From assembly GCA_013140415.1 (NCBI GenBank), contig JABFSW010000100.1, positions 1-5,519 on the forward strand: a DNA stretch of 5,519 nt, written 5' to 3'. This DNA comes from Nitrosarchaeum sp. Lineage in GTDB: Archaea; Thermoproteota; Nitrososphaeria; Nitrososphaerales; Nitrosopumilaceae. Positions 1 to 5,518 of this stretch are shown here, piece by piece. The translations under genes were made by a program, and so were the position numbers. Below the pieces are notes generated by a model that was not told the DNA's origin, searched no databases, and worked only from the letters and a program-made list of their open reading frames with translations. Numbering within the stretch: the first letter of the stretch is position 1; each line of letters opens with the position of its first letter.

Positions 1-150
1 TTGGAATCCCTCTTTAGCAATTTTTTCACATTTTTCTTCTAATGCAATTATTGGAGAAATATTATCAGATGTTAGGAATTCGAAAATCAAGGAACCTAAT
101 AATGCAGAAACAATTGCAATACCTACTGCAAGCCAAAGGATGGACATCAT
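1..150 (-). CDS. N-terminus of an unknown membrane-anchored protein (cut by window edge)
   Basis: An open frame runs leftwards off the window edge; about 50 residues are visible. The protein begins M-M-S-I-L-W-L-A-V-G and has one strongly hydrophobic segment at about residues 4-24 (rich in L, I, A, V and G). A polar, charged stretch with ALEEKCEKIAKEGF follows. This pattern suggests an N-terminal membrane anchor with the rest of the protein on one side of the membrane. The start is uncertain: ATG codons in frame lie at 168, 150 and 147, with no stop between them. A TATA-like TTATTTT at 208-202 would favour 168 with a short leader, while a weaker AAATACTA at 177-170 would favour 150 or 147 without a leader. 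The gene diverges from rps11. I do not recognise the family, and no function can be given from this fragment. Confidence 0.6.
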   Translation of the reverse strand, partial: MMSILWLAVGIAIVSALLGSLIFEFLTSDNISPIIALEEKCEKIAKEGFQ

Positions 151-231
151 AAATAGCGAATAAAACATAGTATTTGAGCAATAATGATATCTAATGTGCC
201 CAAAATAAGCTAGATTCAAAAAATCAATGTT

Positions 232-238
232 TTTTAAA
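232..238 (+). promoter_or_regulatory. TATA box of rps11, leaderless transcript
   Basis: TTTTAAA is centred 26 nt before the TTG start at 261. This is the archaeal TATA-to-start distance expected if the mRNA begins at or next to the start codon. No Shine-Dalgarno sequence is seen before 261, which fits a leaderless message. Confidence 0.55.
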
Positions 239-260
239 CCCTTTAAGATGTTTGTAGACA

Positions 261-746
261 TTGTCAGAAATCGAAGCTGAGATTGAAGTAGAATCCGCAG
301 TTGAAGAGAAAGAACATGAAGAGGTTCAAACAAAATCTAGACCAGAAACAAAGACAGAGGGTCCAGAAAAATGGGGAATTGCTCATATTTACAGTAGTTA
401 TAACAATACAATTATTCACATGACTGACCTAACAGGAGGAGAAACTGTTTCCATTAGTTCAGGTGGAGTTCATGTTAATGCAGATAGATACGAATCTTCA
501 CCTTTTGCTGCAATGAAAGCTGCAAATGCAGTTGTAGAAGTTGCACATACAAAAGGATTTACAGGATTTCACATCAGAGTACGAGCGGTTGGAGGAGTAG
601 GTTCAAGAGTACCAGGCCCAGGTGCACAAGCTGCAATCAGAGCTTTGGCAAGAGGCGGATTTAAAATTGGAAGAATAGATGATGTAACACCAATTCCTCA
701 TGACACCACCAGAAAGAAGGGTGGAAAAAGAGGAAGAAGAGTCTAG
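261..746 (+). CDS. rps11: 30S ribosomal protein uS11 (S11), archaeal type
   Basis: uS11 is a protein of the 30S platform that binds 16S rRNA near the mRNA exit and E site. Residues about 38-161 carry the family core: [31 protein letters not shown], the [11 protein letters not shown] strand and the glycine/proline-rich [20 protein letters not shown]. The core ends with [10 protein letters not shown] and a very basic tail ([11 protein letters not shown]). The TTG at 261 is the only plausible start: an in-frame TAG lies at 255-257, and the next in-frame ATG (codon 54) falls inside the conserved core. The protein has 161 residues against roughly 130 for usual archaeal uS11. The excess is an acidic N-terminal extension with 13 glutamates in the first 36 residues. 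The genes often beside it in other archaea (rps13, rps4, rpoD) are absent here. Its TAG stop shares the palindrome CTAG with the stop of the converging gene. Confidence 0.97.
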   Translation: MSEIEAEIEVESAVEEKEHEEVQTKSRPETKTEGPEKWGIAHIYSSYNNTIIHMTDLTGGETVSISSGGVHVNADRYESSPFAAMKAANAVVEVAHTKGFTGFHIRVRAVGGVGSRVPGPGAQAAIRALARGGFKIGRIDDVTPIPHDTTRKKGGKRGRRV

Positions 747-1054
747 TCCAGCATTTTAATTCTAATGCTACAACCTTTGGCTTGAAAATAATCGGTCATA
801 AATTTGGTAAATTTTTGAGATGGGTTGTTCAATCGATATTTGTTTAACATATCTGCAAATTTTTCTTCAATTCCGTTTTTCAGATTAGGTTTAAAAGATA
901 ATTTGAAAAAAGTCCATCCAAATTTCGAAGATGATTCACTAAGAGCATAACCGTTAGAACTACCAACTAGTGTTTCCATGTGAGATAGTGTTTTTTTTAT
1001 AAGCAGTAAATCATCACTATAATTTTTTGTGCTTATTTCAAAAACAGTATCCAT
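743..1054 (-). CDS. Unknown 103-residue protein, last gene of the rtcB operon
   Basis: I do not recognise this protein. It is small and soluble-looking, with no signal peptide or membrane segment and no cysteine pairs or obvious catalytic motif. An aromatic, probably beta-forming stretch ([12 protein letters not shown], about residues 45-56) sits between two likely helical regions (about 14-28 and 62-92), and the end is basic (CSIRIKMLD). The ATG at 1054 lies 2 nt after the stop of the PDCD5-like gene (TAA-TA-ATG), so it is almost certainly co-transcribed and translated by reinitiation or coupling. No Shine-Dalgarno sequence is visible; instead an 8-bp hairpin ends just before the start. Its tight linkage makes it the third member of the rtcB operon. 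The open frame and operon spacing argue for a real gene. I compared it by eye with Pcc1 and archease and found no match. Confidence 0.75.
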   Translation of the reverse strand: MDTVFEISTKNYSDDLLLIKKTLSHMETLVGSSNGYALSESSSKFGWTFFKLSFKPNLKNGIEEKFADMLNKYRLNNPSQKFTKFMTDYFQAKGCSIRIKMLD

Positions 1055-1056
1055 TA

Positions 1057-1470
1057 TTATTCATCATCATTTGATGAATGACTACTTAATTTATCAGACA
1101 GAGACACAAACTTTCCATCTTGTTCAATGTTGATCTTAGTTTCCATCCTTATGTTAAGACCTATTGATCGAAATAACATCAACAATTTTCCACCGTCAAT
1201 AATTTCAGTAATATCTCCAGATGTAATTAGTTCAGATAATTTTTCTACAACCGTTTTTGTATCGGTTGGAAATTGTAATTCTGCATTGTTTAAAACTTCT
1301 AGACCTCTAAATCCAAGATGTTCAATGAGAATGTCTCTAGGATGTTTTGTTTCTTTTGGCTGTAAATTGCTAGTAGATTTTTCTATTTCTTGTCTAGTGG
1401 AAATATTTTGTTGCATTTCTACAAGTCTTTTTGCCTTTAATCTTTCAAGCTCAGAGTCTTCGTCACTCAA
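1057..1470 (-). CDS. PDCD5/TFAR19-like DNA-binding protein
   Basis: This 137-residue protein resembles the archaeal PDCD5 (TFAR19-related) family, small helical nucleic-acid-binding proteins whose archaeal role is not settled. What I see is a charged N-terminal helix, SELERLKAKRLVEMQQ (about residues 6-21), close in pattern to the family's ELEALRRQRLAELQ. A polar linker follows (about 22-42). Then comes a helical core (about 44-115) with a GFRGLEVLNNAELQFP turn, the VVEKLSELITSGDITEIID helices and a KLLMLFRSIG helix, and then a basic strand. The tail is acidic and serine-rich (SSNDDE), like the acidic end of many PDCD5 proteins. The start is TTG at 1470, overlapping the rtcB stop as TTGA, which implies translational coupling. 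The assignment rests on pattern, not a search. The N-terminal helix is the strongest part and the core is divergent. Confidence 0.65.
   Translation of the reverse strand: MSDEDSELERLKAKRLVEMQQNISTRQEIEKSTSNLQPKETKHPRDILIEHLGFRGLEVLNNAELQFPTDTKTVVEKLSELITSGDITEIIDGGKLLMLFRSIGLNIRMETKINIEQDGKFVSLSDKLSSHSSNDDE
1059..1079 (-). repeat. 8-bp perfect hairpin at the intercistronic junction
   Basis: ATTCATCA (1059-1066) and TGATGAAT (1072-1079) are perfect inverted repeats around a 5-nt loop. In the operon mRNA the hairpin covers the last codons of the PDCD5-like gene, includes the first base of its TAA stop, and ends 4 nt before the ATG of the 103-residue gene. It could mask that start or mark an RNA processing site, or it may be chance in AT-rich DNA that encodes N-D-D-E. 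Confidence 0.35.
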
Positions 1471-2915
1471 CCTTTTATCACACCTATAGGCAGCAATTTG
1501 GCTACTTTAGTGGCTATTCCTAGATTATGAGAAACATTGACTACTGCATCAACGTCCTTGTATGCTTGAGGAGTTTCTTCCACAACTCCATCACGTGTTA
1601 ATGCCTTGATAAATATGCCCTTATCACTAAGTGATTTTCTAACATTATCTTCTGTGAAATCTCTTCTTGCTTTTGATCTAGACATTGTTCTACCAGCACC
1701 ATGAGCAGTAGAACCAAAGCTCAAATTCATAGAATTTGGTTGTCCAAGCAATATCCAGCTAGCAGTTCCCATTGAACCTGGAACCAAAACAGGCTGTCCA
1801 AGATCTCTGTATTTTAAGGGAACTTCGTCCCGATTTGCAGGAAATGCACGCGTTGCACCTTTTCTATGAACCACGACTTTTCTTTCCTTACCGTCAACTT
1901 TGTGTTTTTCAACTTTAGCAATATTATGAGCAACATCATAAACTAAATTCATATCAAGATCAGATTCTGTTTGATTGAAAACTCGTTCAAAAGATTTTCT
2001 TGTCCAATGAGTAATCATTTGTCTATTACTCCATGCAAAATTTAATGCAGCAAACATTGCTTTTCTATATGATTCACCCTCCTCAGATGTATTTGGAACA
2101 CATGCAAGTTCTCTGTCTGCTAAATGAATGTCATATTTTTCCATAGATTGTTCTGATATTCTCAAATAATCACTGCATACTTGATGACCAAAACCACGAG
2201 ATCCACAATGAATTAAAATTGTAATAGTTCCTTCTTTGATACCCATTCTTTTTGCTGCTTCTTCATCATGAATTTCAGACACTTTTTGCACTTCAAGAAA
2301 ATGATTTCCTGAACCCAGACTTCCCAGTTGAGGTGCACCTCTTTGTCTTGCTTTGTCTGAAACTTTATTTGGATCGGCATTTTTTATTTGCCCATTTTCC
2401 TCACAGACATCTGCATCATATGATGAACCATATCCATTATCAATTGCCCAGTCTACACCTCGTACAAGAACTTCATCAAGCTGAGAGGGACTGAGCTTGA
2501 CTGCTCCTTTGGAGCCAACACCGGATGGAATTGAACTAAAAAGATCAGTTACAAGTTCTTTTAGTTTTGTACGAACATCTTTTTCAGTTAAATTTGAACG
2601 AAGTAGTCTAACGCCACAGTTAATATCATATCCTACACCGCCAGGGCTAATCATACCTTCTTCAGCATCCATAGCTGCTACACCACCCACAGGAAATCCA
2701 TATCCTTCATGACCATCAGGCAAGACTACACTATGACCCACAATTCCGGGTATAGTTGCAACATTTTTTGCCTGCATAATAGTTCTATCTGATAACATTT
2801 TTTGTAGTAATTCTGCATCCGCATAGATCTTTACTGGAACTTTCATTCCAATATTCGAGTCTGCCTCAATAAGATACTCATTTTCTCCAATTTTTTTAGG
2901 AGTTACAGTAGACAT
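1467..2915 (-). CDS. rtcB: RtcB, tRNA-splicing / RNA-repair ligase
   Basis: RtcB is a GTP- and metal-dependent RNA ligase. It joins 2',3'-cyclic phosphate (or 3'-phosphate) ends to 5'-OH ends, and in archaea it ligates tRNA exons after intron removal. At 482 residues it is full length for the archaeal family and has no intein. The metal and guanylylation motifs are all present: D97 and C100 in GGVGYDINCGVR, N204-H205 in GSGNHFLEV, H236 in ILIHCGSRGFGHQ, H330 in VYDVAHNIAK, and H405 in GSTAHGAGR. H405 is the residue that takes GMP in the Pyrococcus enzyme (H404 there). It is the first gene of a three-gene minus-strand operon. The ATG at 2915 is about 7 nt downstream of the start site predicted from a TATA-like box at 2945-2952. 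Its usual partner archease is not encoded in this window. Confidence 0.97.
   Translation of the reverse strand: MSTVTPKKIGENEYLIEADSNIGMKVPVKIYADAELLQKMLSDRTIMQAKNVATIPGIVGHSVVLPDGHEGYGFPVGGVAAMDAEEGMISPGGVGYDINCGVRLLRSNLTEKDVRTKLKELVTDLFSSIPSGVGSKGAVKLSPSQLDEVLVRGVDWAIDNGYGSSYDADVCEENGQIKNADPNKVSDKARQRGAPQLGSLGSGNHFLEVQKVSEIHDEEAAKRMGIKEGTITILIHCGSRGFGHQVCSDYLRISEQSMEKYDIHLADRELACVPNTSEEGESYRKAMFAALNFAWSNRQMITHWTRKSFERVFNQTESDLDMNLVYDVAHNIAKVEKHKVDGKERKVVVHRKGATRAFPANRDEVPLKYRDLGQPVLVPGSMGTASWILLGQPNSMNLSFGSTAHGAGRTMSRSKARRDFTEDNVRKSLSDKGIFIKALTRDGVVEETPQAYKDVDAVVNVSHNLGIATKVAKLLPIGVIKG
1481..1485 (-). promoter_or_regulatory. Possible Shine-Dalgarno for the PDCD5-like gene
   Basis: AGGTG on the minus strand, inside the end of rtcB, lies 10 nt before the TTG start at 1470. 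It matches the archaeal anti-Shine-Dalgarno core, although the spacing is somewhat long. It supports the TTG start, which is internal to the operon and cannot be leaderless. Confidence 0.3.
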
Positions 2916-2922
2916 TAGGAAT

Positions 2923-2936
2923 GGTAAAATTTTACC
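2923..2936. promoter_or_regulatory. 14-bp perfect palindrome at the rtcB promoter (operator candidate)
   Basis: GGTAAAATTTTACC is a perfect 14-bp palindrome. It lies between the putative rtcB TATA box (2945-2952) and the predicted start of transcription (near 2922). That is where a dimeric repressor would block polymerase. The role is inferred from position only. Confidence 0.4.
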
Positions 2937-2944
2937 TCAAGCCA

Positions 2945-2952
2945 ATTTAAAT
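2945..2952 (-). promoter_or_regulatory. TATA-like box of the rtcB operon
   Basis: ATTTAAAT, itself symmetrical, is centred about 26 nt before position 2922 on the minus strand. This predicts a very short leader (about 7 nt) before the rtcB ATG at 2915. Because the box is palindromic, its direction is judged from position. Confidence 0.45.
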
Positions 2953-2962
2953 CATAAGTAGA

Positions 2963-2970
2963 TTTATTTT
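2963..2970 (+). promoter_or_regulatory. TATA box of purB, leaderless transcript
   Basis: TTTATTTT, preceded by a purine-rich BRE-like AAGTAGA, is centred 26 nt before the TTG at 2993. This predicts transcription starting at the start codon and supports TTG as the real purB start. It shares the 77-bp divergent spacer with the rtcB promoter. Confidence 0.55.
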
Positions 2971-2992
2971 TGATGTTTTAAGAGAGTAATCA

Positions 2993-4354
2993 TTGGCAAT
3001 TTTACCGATAGATAGCGGACGTTACGGTACTAAAGAAATGTTGGATATTTTTAGTGAGCAAAAAAAAGTAAATTATCAATTAGAAATTGAAGGGATAGCT
3101 GCAATATCACAAAGTGAGATTGGAATTATTCCAAAAACAGCTGGTAAAATAATTCACAATGCTGCAATGTCAGGAAAAATTACTGTAAAAAGAATTAAAG
3201 AATTAGAAGCAAAAAGTGATCACGACACAGCGGCATTAGTTGAATCATTAAGTGAAAAATGTACAAAAAATGCAAGACCATGGATTCATTATGGATTAAC
3301 AAGTAATGATTTGGTAGATACTAGTAATTCGATGCAGATGAGAGATGCGTTACGAATTATTGAATCCAAAGTTGCAAAAATGGCATTACTGTTAGCAAAA
3401 AGAGCAGTCCAACATGGTAAAATTCCAGCAGTAGGTAGAACTCATGGTCAACATGCTAGCATAATATCATTCGGATTAAAATTTGCAAATTGGGCAGCAG
3501 AGATGGCAAAACATGTAGAAAGAATTGAGGAAATCAAGAAAAGAATTTTGATTTGCAAAACACTTGGAGTTGTTGGGACAGGATCATTGATGGGCATAAA
3601 ATCACTTGAAGTTCAAAAGCGAGTTGCAAAACGACTAAACCTTTTTCCGGCAGATGTGACTACGCAGATAGTTCCCAGAGAAAGATATGCGGAATATGTA
3701 TTTGAATTAGCACTGATAGGTGCAACTTTGGAAAAAATTGCAGTCGAAATTAGAAATTTACAAAGAACTGAAATCGGTGAAGTTGCTGAACAATTCAAAA
3801 AAGGTCAAATGGGAAGCAGTGCAGTTCCAGTAAAGAGAAATCCCACTAAAAGCGAAAGAGTTTCATCTTTATCTAAAATATTACGTAGTCAAATAGCAAT
3901 AACTTTTGAAAATATTCCATTATGGCATGAACGAGATCTTTCAAATTCAGCAAATGAGAGATTTGTACTTCCTACAGCAGCCATTCTAGTAGATGAGATG
4001 TTAGAAACCATGATTAAAGTAATTTCAAATCTAATGGTAAATGAGAAAAGAATTGTAGATAATTTGTATATTACAAAGGGACAAATATTTGCAGAATTTG
4101 TTTTAGAGGCATTAATTAAAAAAGGAGTCCCGAGATTTATTGCATACAGAGACGTGCAACGAGTTGCATTTGAGGCAAAAGATAAAGAAATTCAATATAT
4201 TGATGCAATTAAAAATGATAAAGTATTTTCAACAAAACTTACAAAAAAAGAAATTGATTCAATATTTTCTCCAGAAAAACATCTTGGGGCATCTCCATTA
4301 ATCATAAGCAATGTTAACAAATTAGTTCAAGAAACAGTCAAAAAATTTATTTAG
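2993..4354 (+). CDS. purB: Adenylosuccinate lyase (PurB)
   Basis: PurB is a cytoplasmic homotetramer that eliminates fumarate twice in purine synthesis: from SAICAR to give AICAR and from adenylosuccinate to give AMP. The 453-residue length is normal. The N-terminus reads AILPIDSGRYGTKEML, as in the family. Substrate and catalytic regions are visible: SDHDTA (H77), YGLTSNDLVDT (100-110), GRTHGQHA (148-155, with H151 the likely catalytic acid), and the fumarase/lyase signature GSSAVPVKRNP (274-284, with the catalytic serine at 275/276). The signature has V-P-V where M-P-H or M-P-Y is usual; the key S, K, R, N and P are kept. The TTG start is supported by the family N-terminus and the TATA spacing. 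The 3' end overlaps the converging gene by 8 bp. Confidence 0.95.
   Translation: MAILPIDSGRYGTKEMLDIFSEQKKVNYQLEIEGIAAISQSEIGIIPKTAGKIIHNAAMSGKITVKRIKELEAKSDHDTAALVESLSEKCTKNARPWIHYGLTSNDLVDTSNSMQMRDALRIIESKVAKMALLLAKRAVQHGKIPAVGRTHGQHASIISFGLKFANWAAEMAKHVERIEEIKKRILICKTLGVVGTGSLMGIKSLEVQKRVAKRLNLFPADVTTQIVPRERYAEYVFELALIGATLEKIAVEIRNLQRTEIGEVAEQFKKGQMGSSAVPVKRNPTKSERVSSLSKILRSQIAITFENIPLWHERDLSNSANERFVLPTAAILVDEMLETMIKVISNLMVNEKRIVDNLYITKGQIFAEFVLEALIKKGVPRFIAYRDVQRVAFEAKDKEIQYIDAIKNDKVFSTKLTKKEIDSIFSPEKHLGASPLIISNVNKLVQETVKKFI
4340..4345 (-). terminator. T-run just after the asparagine-synthase-like gene
   Basis: On the minus strand a TTTTTT run begins 1 nt after the TAA stop (4349-4347). 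Archaeal RNA polymerase can stop on short T-runs. The site lies inside the purB coding end. Confidence 0.3.
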
Positions 4355-5102
4355 ATTTTAACAGTGCTTTGTGGATTTTTGAACCATATTGTAGAGCTTT
4401 TTTTCTTTTTGTATATGAAATTTCAGGAACCCCCACATCACTTGCTAATTTTCGTATAATGTGTTTCCTCAAAAGATCTTCAGAATCATAAATTTTTTCA
4501 GATATAGGAATAGTTTTAGCAAATTCTATAAAATTAGAAGACAGTAATGGTTGAACAATTCTAACACCAAATTCAGATGTGATTTGATTAACTGCTTCCA
4601 TCATTTTAATTTCATTATCTAGTTTTGAATTCATAACTTCAAGAATCTTTGACTCTCCTTCAGAGATAGCTGCTCTGTATGCATTGTATCCACAGAATAG
4701 TTCATCTATTCCATTTGCAGTTACAACAAGATCAATTCCCAAGCTTTTTGCTAGCTTTGATACATAGTAAAATGCAATACAATTTTCATTCCAAGATAGA
4801 TTGTCTGTCTTTATTGTTTGTTTGATTTTTACTGCTATGTCTTGAAAAGTATGAGAGTCAATTTCTAAAACATGATGAACTAATTTCAACTGTTGATTGA
4901 CTTCTTTTGCAAATAATACATCGTGAGATTCTGGAAAACCAATGGTCAGTAAAGTCACATCATATCCTAGATCGGAACAGATCTTAGAGATTAGTGTACT
5001 GTCAACACCTCCAGAAAATGCAATGCCTATTTTCTTTTCCACTATGCTTTCTTTAATAGAATTTTTAATTTTATCAAGTAATTCTTTTTTCATTTTTTTC
5101 AC
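4347..5102 (-). CDS. Stand-alone asparagine-synthase-like PP-loop ATPase (no glutaminase domain)
   Basis: The protein matches the synthetase half of class II asparagine synthase, an ATP-pyrophosphatase domain that adenylates a carboxylate before amide formation. The PP-loop GIAFSGGVDSTLISKI lies at about residues 26-41 (SGGVDS at 30-35). NGIDELFCGYNAYR (130-143) corresponds to the family's DELFGGY motif, with Cys137 replacing a glycine. TKRKKALQYGSKIHKAL (231-247) matches the C-terminal KKxxQYGS-type motif. At 251 residues, and with the PP-loop near the N-terminus, it has no room for the glutamine amidotransferase domain and lacks its catalytic N-terminal Cys. It may therefore use free ammonia, a separate partner or another substrate; the product is not known. 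The start is GTG at 5102 or ATG at 5093 (three codons later), and promoter evidence does not decide. It overlaps purB tail to tail. Confidence 0.8.
   Translation of the reverse strand: MKKMKKELLDKIKNSIKESIVEKKIGIAFSGGVDSTLISKICSDLGYDVTLLTIGFPESHDVLFAKEVNQQLKLVHHVLEIDSHTFQDIAVKIKQTIKTDNLSWNENCIAFYYVSKLAKSLGIDLVVTANGIDELFCGYNAYRAAISEGESKILEVMNSKLDNEIKMMEAVNQITSEFGVRIVQPLLSSNFIEFAKTIPISEKIYDSEDLLRKHIIRKLASDVGVPEISYTKRKKALQYGSKIHKALLKSK
4398..4410 (+). terminator. Oligo-T terminator candidate for purB
   Basis: Seven T, one C and five T lie about 44 nt after the purB stop, a typical archaeal oligo-T termination signal. On the other strand the same bases encode the conserved lysine/arginine motif KRKK of the asparagine-synthase-like protein, so the run may simply reflect that coding need. 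Confidence 0.35.
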
Positions 5103-5155
5103 TAATCAGGTTATTTGCGATACAAAGCAACTATGATTAATCTCATCATCTAACT

Positions 5156-5164
5156 ATTAATTTA
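5156..5164 (+). promoter_or_regulatory. TATA-like box of the pterin dehydratase gene
   Basis: ATTAATTTA is centred about 24 nt before the ATG at 5184, consistent with a leaderless mRNA. No Shine-Dalgarno sequence precedes this ATG. Confidence 0.45.
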
Positions 5165-5183
5165 GTATTGTAAATATAAAATC

Positions 5184-5462
5184 ATGATAAGATTATCATC
5201 AGAATCCATAGATCATGAATTAAAAAACCTGAAGGGCTGGACGATTGTAAATAATAAAATACACAAAGAATTTCAATTTGATGATTTTAATCAGGCATTT
5301 GGATTCATGACACGAGCGGCAATGCATATAGAAAAAATGAATCATCATCCTGAATGGTTTAACGTCTACAATAAGATAATAGTAGATTTAACAACTCATG
5401 ATGCGGGAGGAATCACCCAAAATGATATCAATCTGGCTAAAATTCTAAATTCACTAGAATAA
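5184..5462 (+). CDS. Pterin-4a-carbinolamine dehydratase (PCD/DCoH family)
   Basis: The family dehydrates 4a-hydroxytetrahydropterin to quinonoid dihydropterin, recycling the cofactor of aromatic amino acid hydroxylases. In organisms without such hydroxylases, relatives are linked to other pterin roles, including molybdopterin. The protein is 92 residues, close to the usual 95-110. The family signature fits exactly: E50, three residues, H54-H55-P56, five residues, Y62, nine residues, H72, eight residues, D81. H54, H55 and H72 have the same spacing as the three catalytic histidines of rat DCoH (61, 62, 79). The N-terminal LKGWTIVNNKIHKEFQFDDFNQAFGFM also has the family pattern of a tryptophan followed by a strand and a helix. 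The gene stands alone, divergent from the asparagine-synthase-like gene. No hydroxylase or molybdopterin gene is in the window, so its actual substrate is open. Confidence 0.92.
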   Translation: MIRLSSESIDHELKNLKGWTIVNNKIHKEFQFDDFNQAFGFMTRAAMHIEKMNHHPEWFNVYNKIIVDLTTHDAGGITQNDINLAKILNSLE

Positions 5463-5471
5463 TTTCAAAGT

Positions 5472-5497
5472 ACTGAATAAAATAATTTTTCAGTTTT
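5472..5497 (+). terminator. Terminator-like hairpin with T-run after the pterin dehydratase gene
   Basis: ACTGAA (5472-5477) and TTCAGT (5489-5494) form a 6-bp stem, extended by two A-T pairs past one mismatch. The loop is short and AT-rich, and TTTT follows at once (5494-5497). The structure begins 9 nt after the stop at 5462. Confidence 0.45.
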
Positions 5498-5510
5498 ATG
5501 TATTACAGAA

Positions 5511-5518
5511 TTTATATA
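5511..5518 (+). promoter_or_regulatory. TATA-like box at the right edge
   Basis: TTTATATA is close to the archaeal TATA consensus and lies just past the terminator-like hairpin. It may serve a plus-strand gene beginning about 25 nt beyond the window, which cannot be seen. Confidence 0.3.

Noticed and set aside
1127..1489. 120-residue plus-strand open frame opposite the PDCD5-like gene
   Set aside because: It lies wholly antisense to the better supported PDCD5-like gene, has no promoter or family pattern, and has a low-complexity, cysteine/serine-rich composition typical of a shadow frame.
2252..2712. Two plus-strand open frames (80 and 71 residues) within rtcB
   Set aside because: Both are antisense to the conserved RtcB coding region and show biased histidine/leucine or proline/serine composition with no recognisable domain.
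2916..2992. Possible small RNA or riboswitch in the rtcB-purB spacer
   Set aside because: Only 77 bp are available, both promoters predict almost leaderless transcripts, and no structure beyond the palindrome is seen.
3613..3798. 61-residue minus-strand open frame within purB
   Set aside because: It is antisense to conserved PurB helices, is short, and has no supporting start signal.
4942..5136. 64-residue plus-strand open frame over the start of the PP-loop gene
   Set aside because: It is antisense to the PP-loop motif region, and its phenylalanine-rich sequence mirrors lysine codons on the other strand.
5103..5139. TAATCA ... TGATTA inverted repeat in the spacer before the PP-loop gene
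   Set aside because: The arms are only 6 bp and lie 25 nt apart in AT-rich DNA, so chance is likely.
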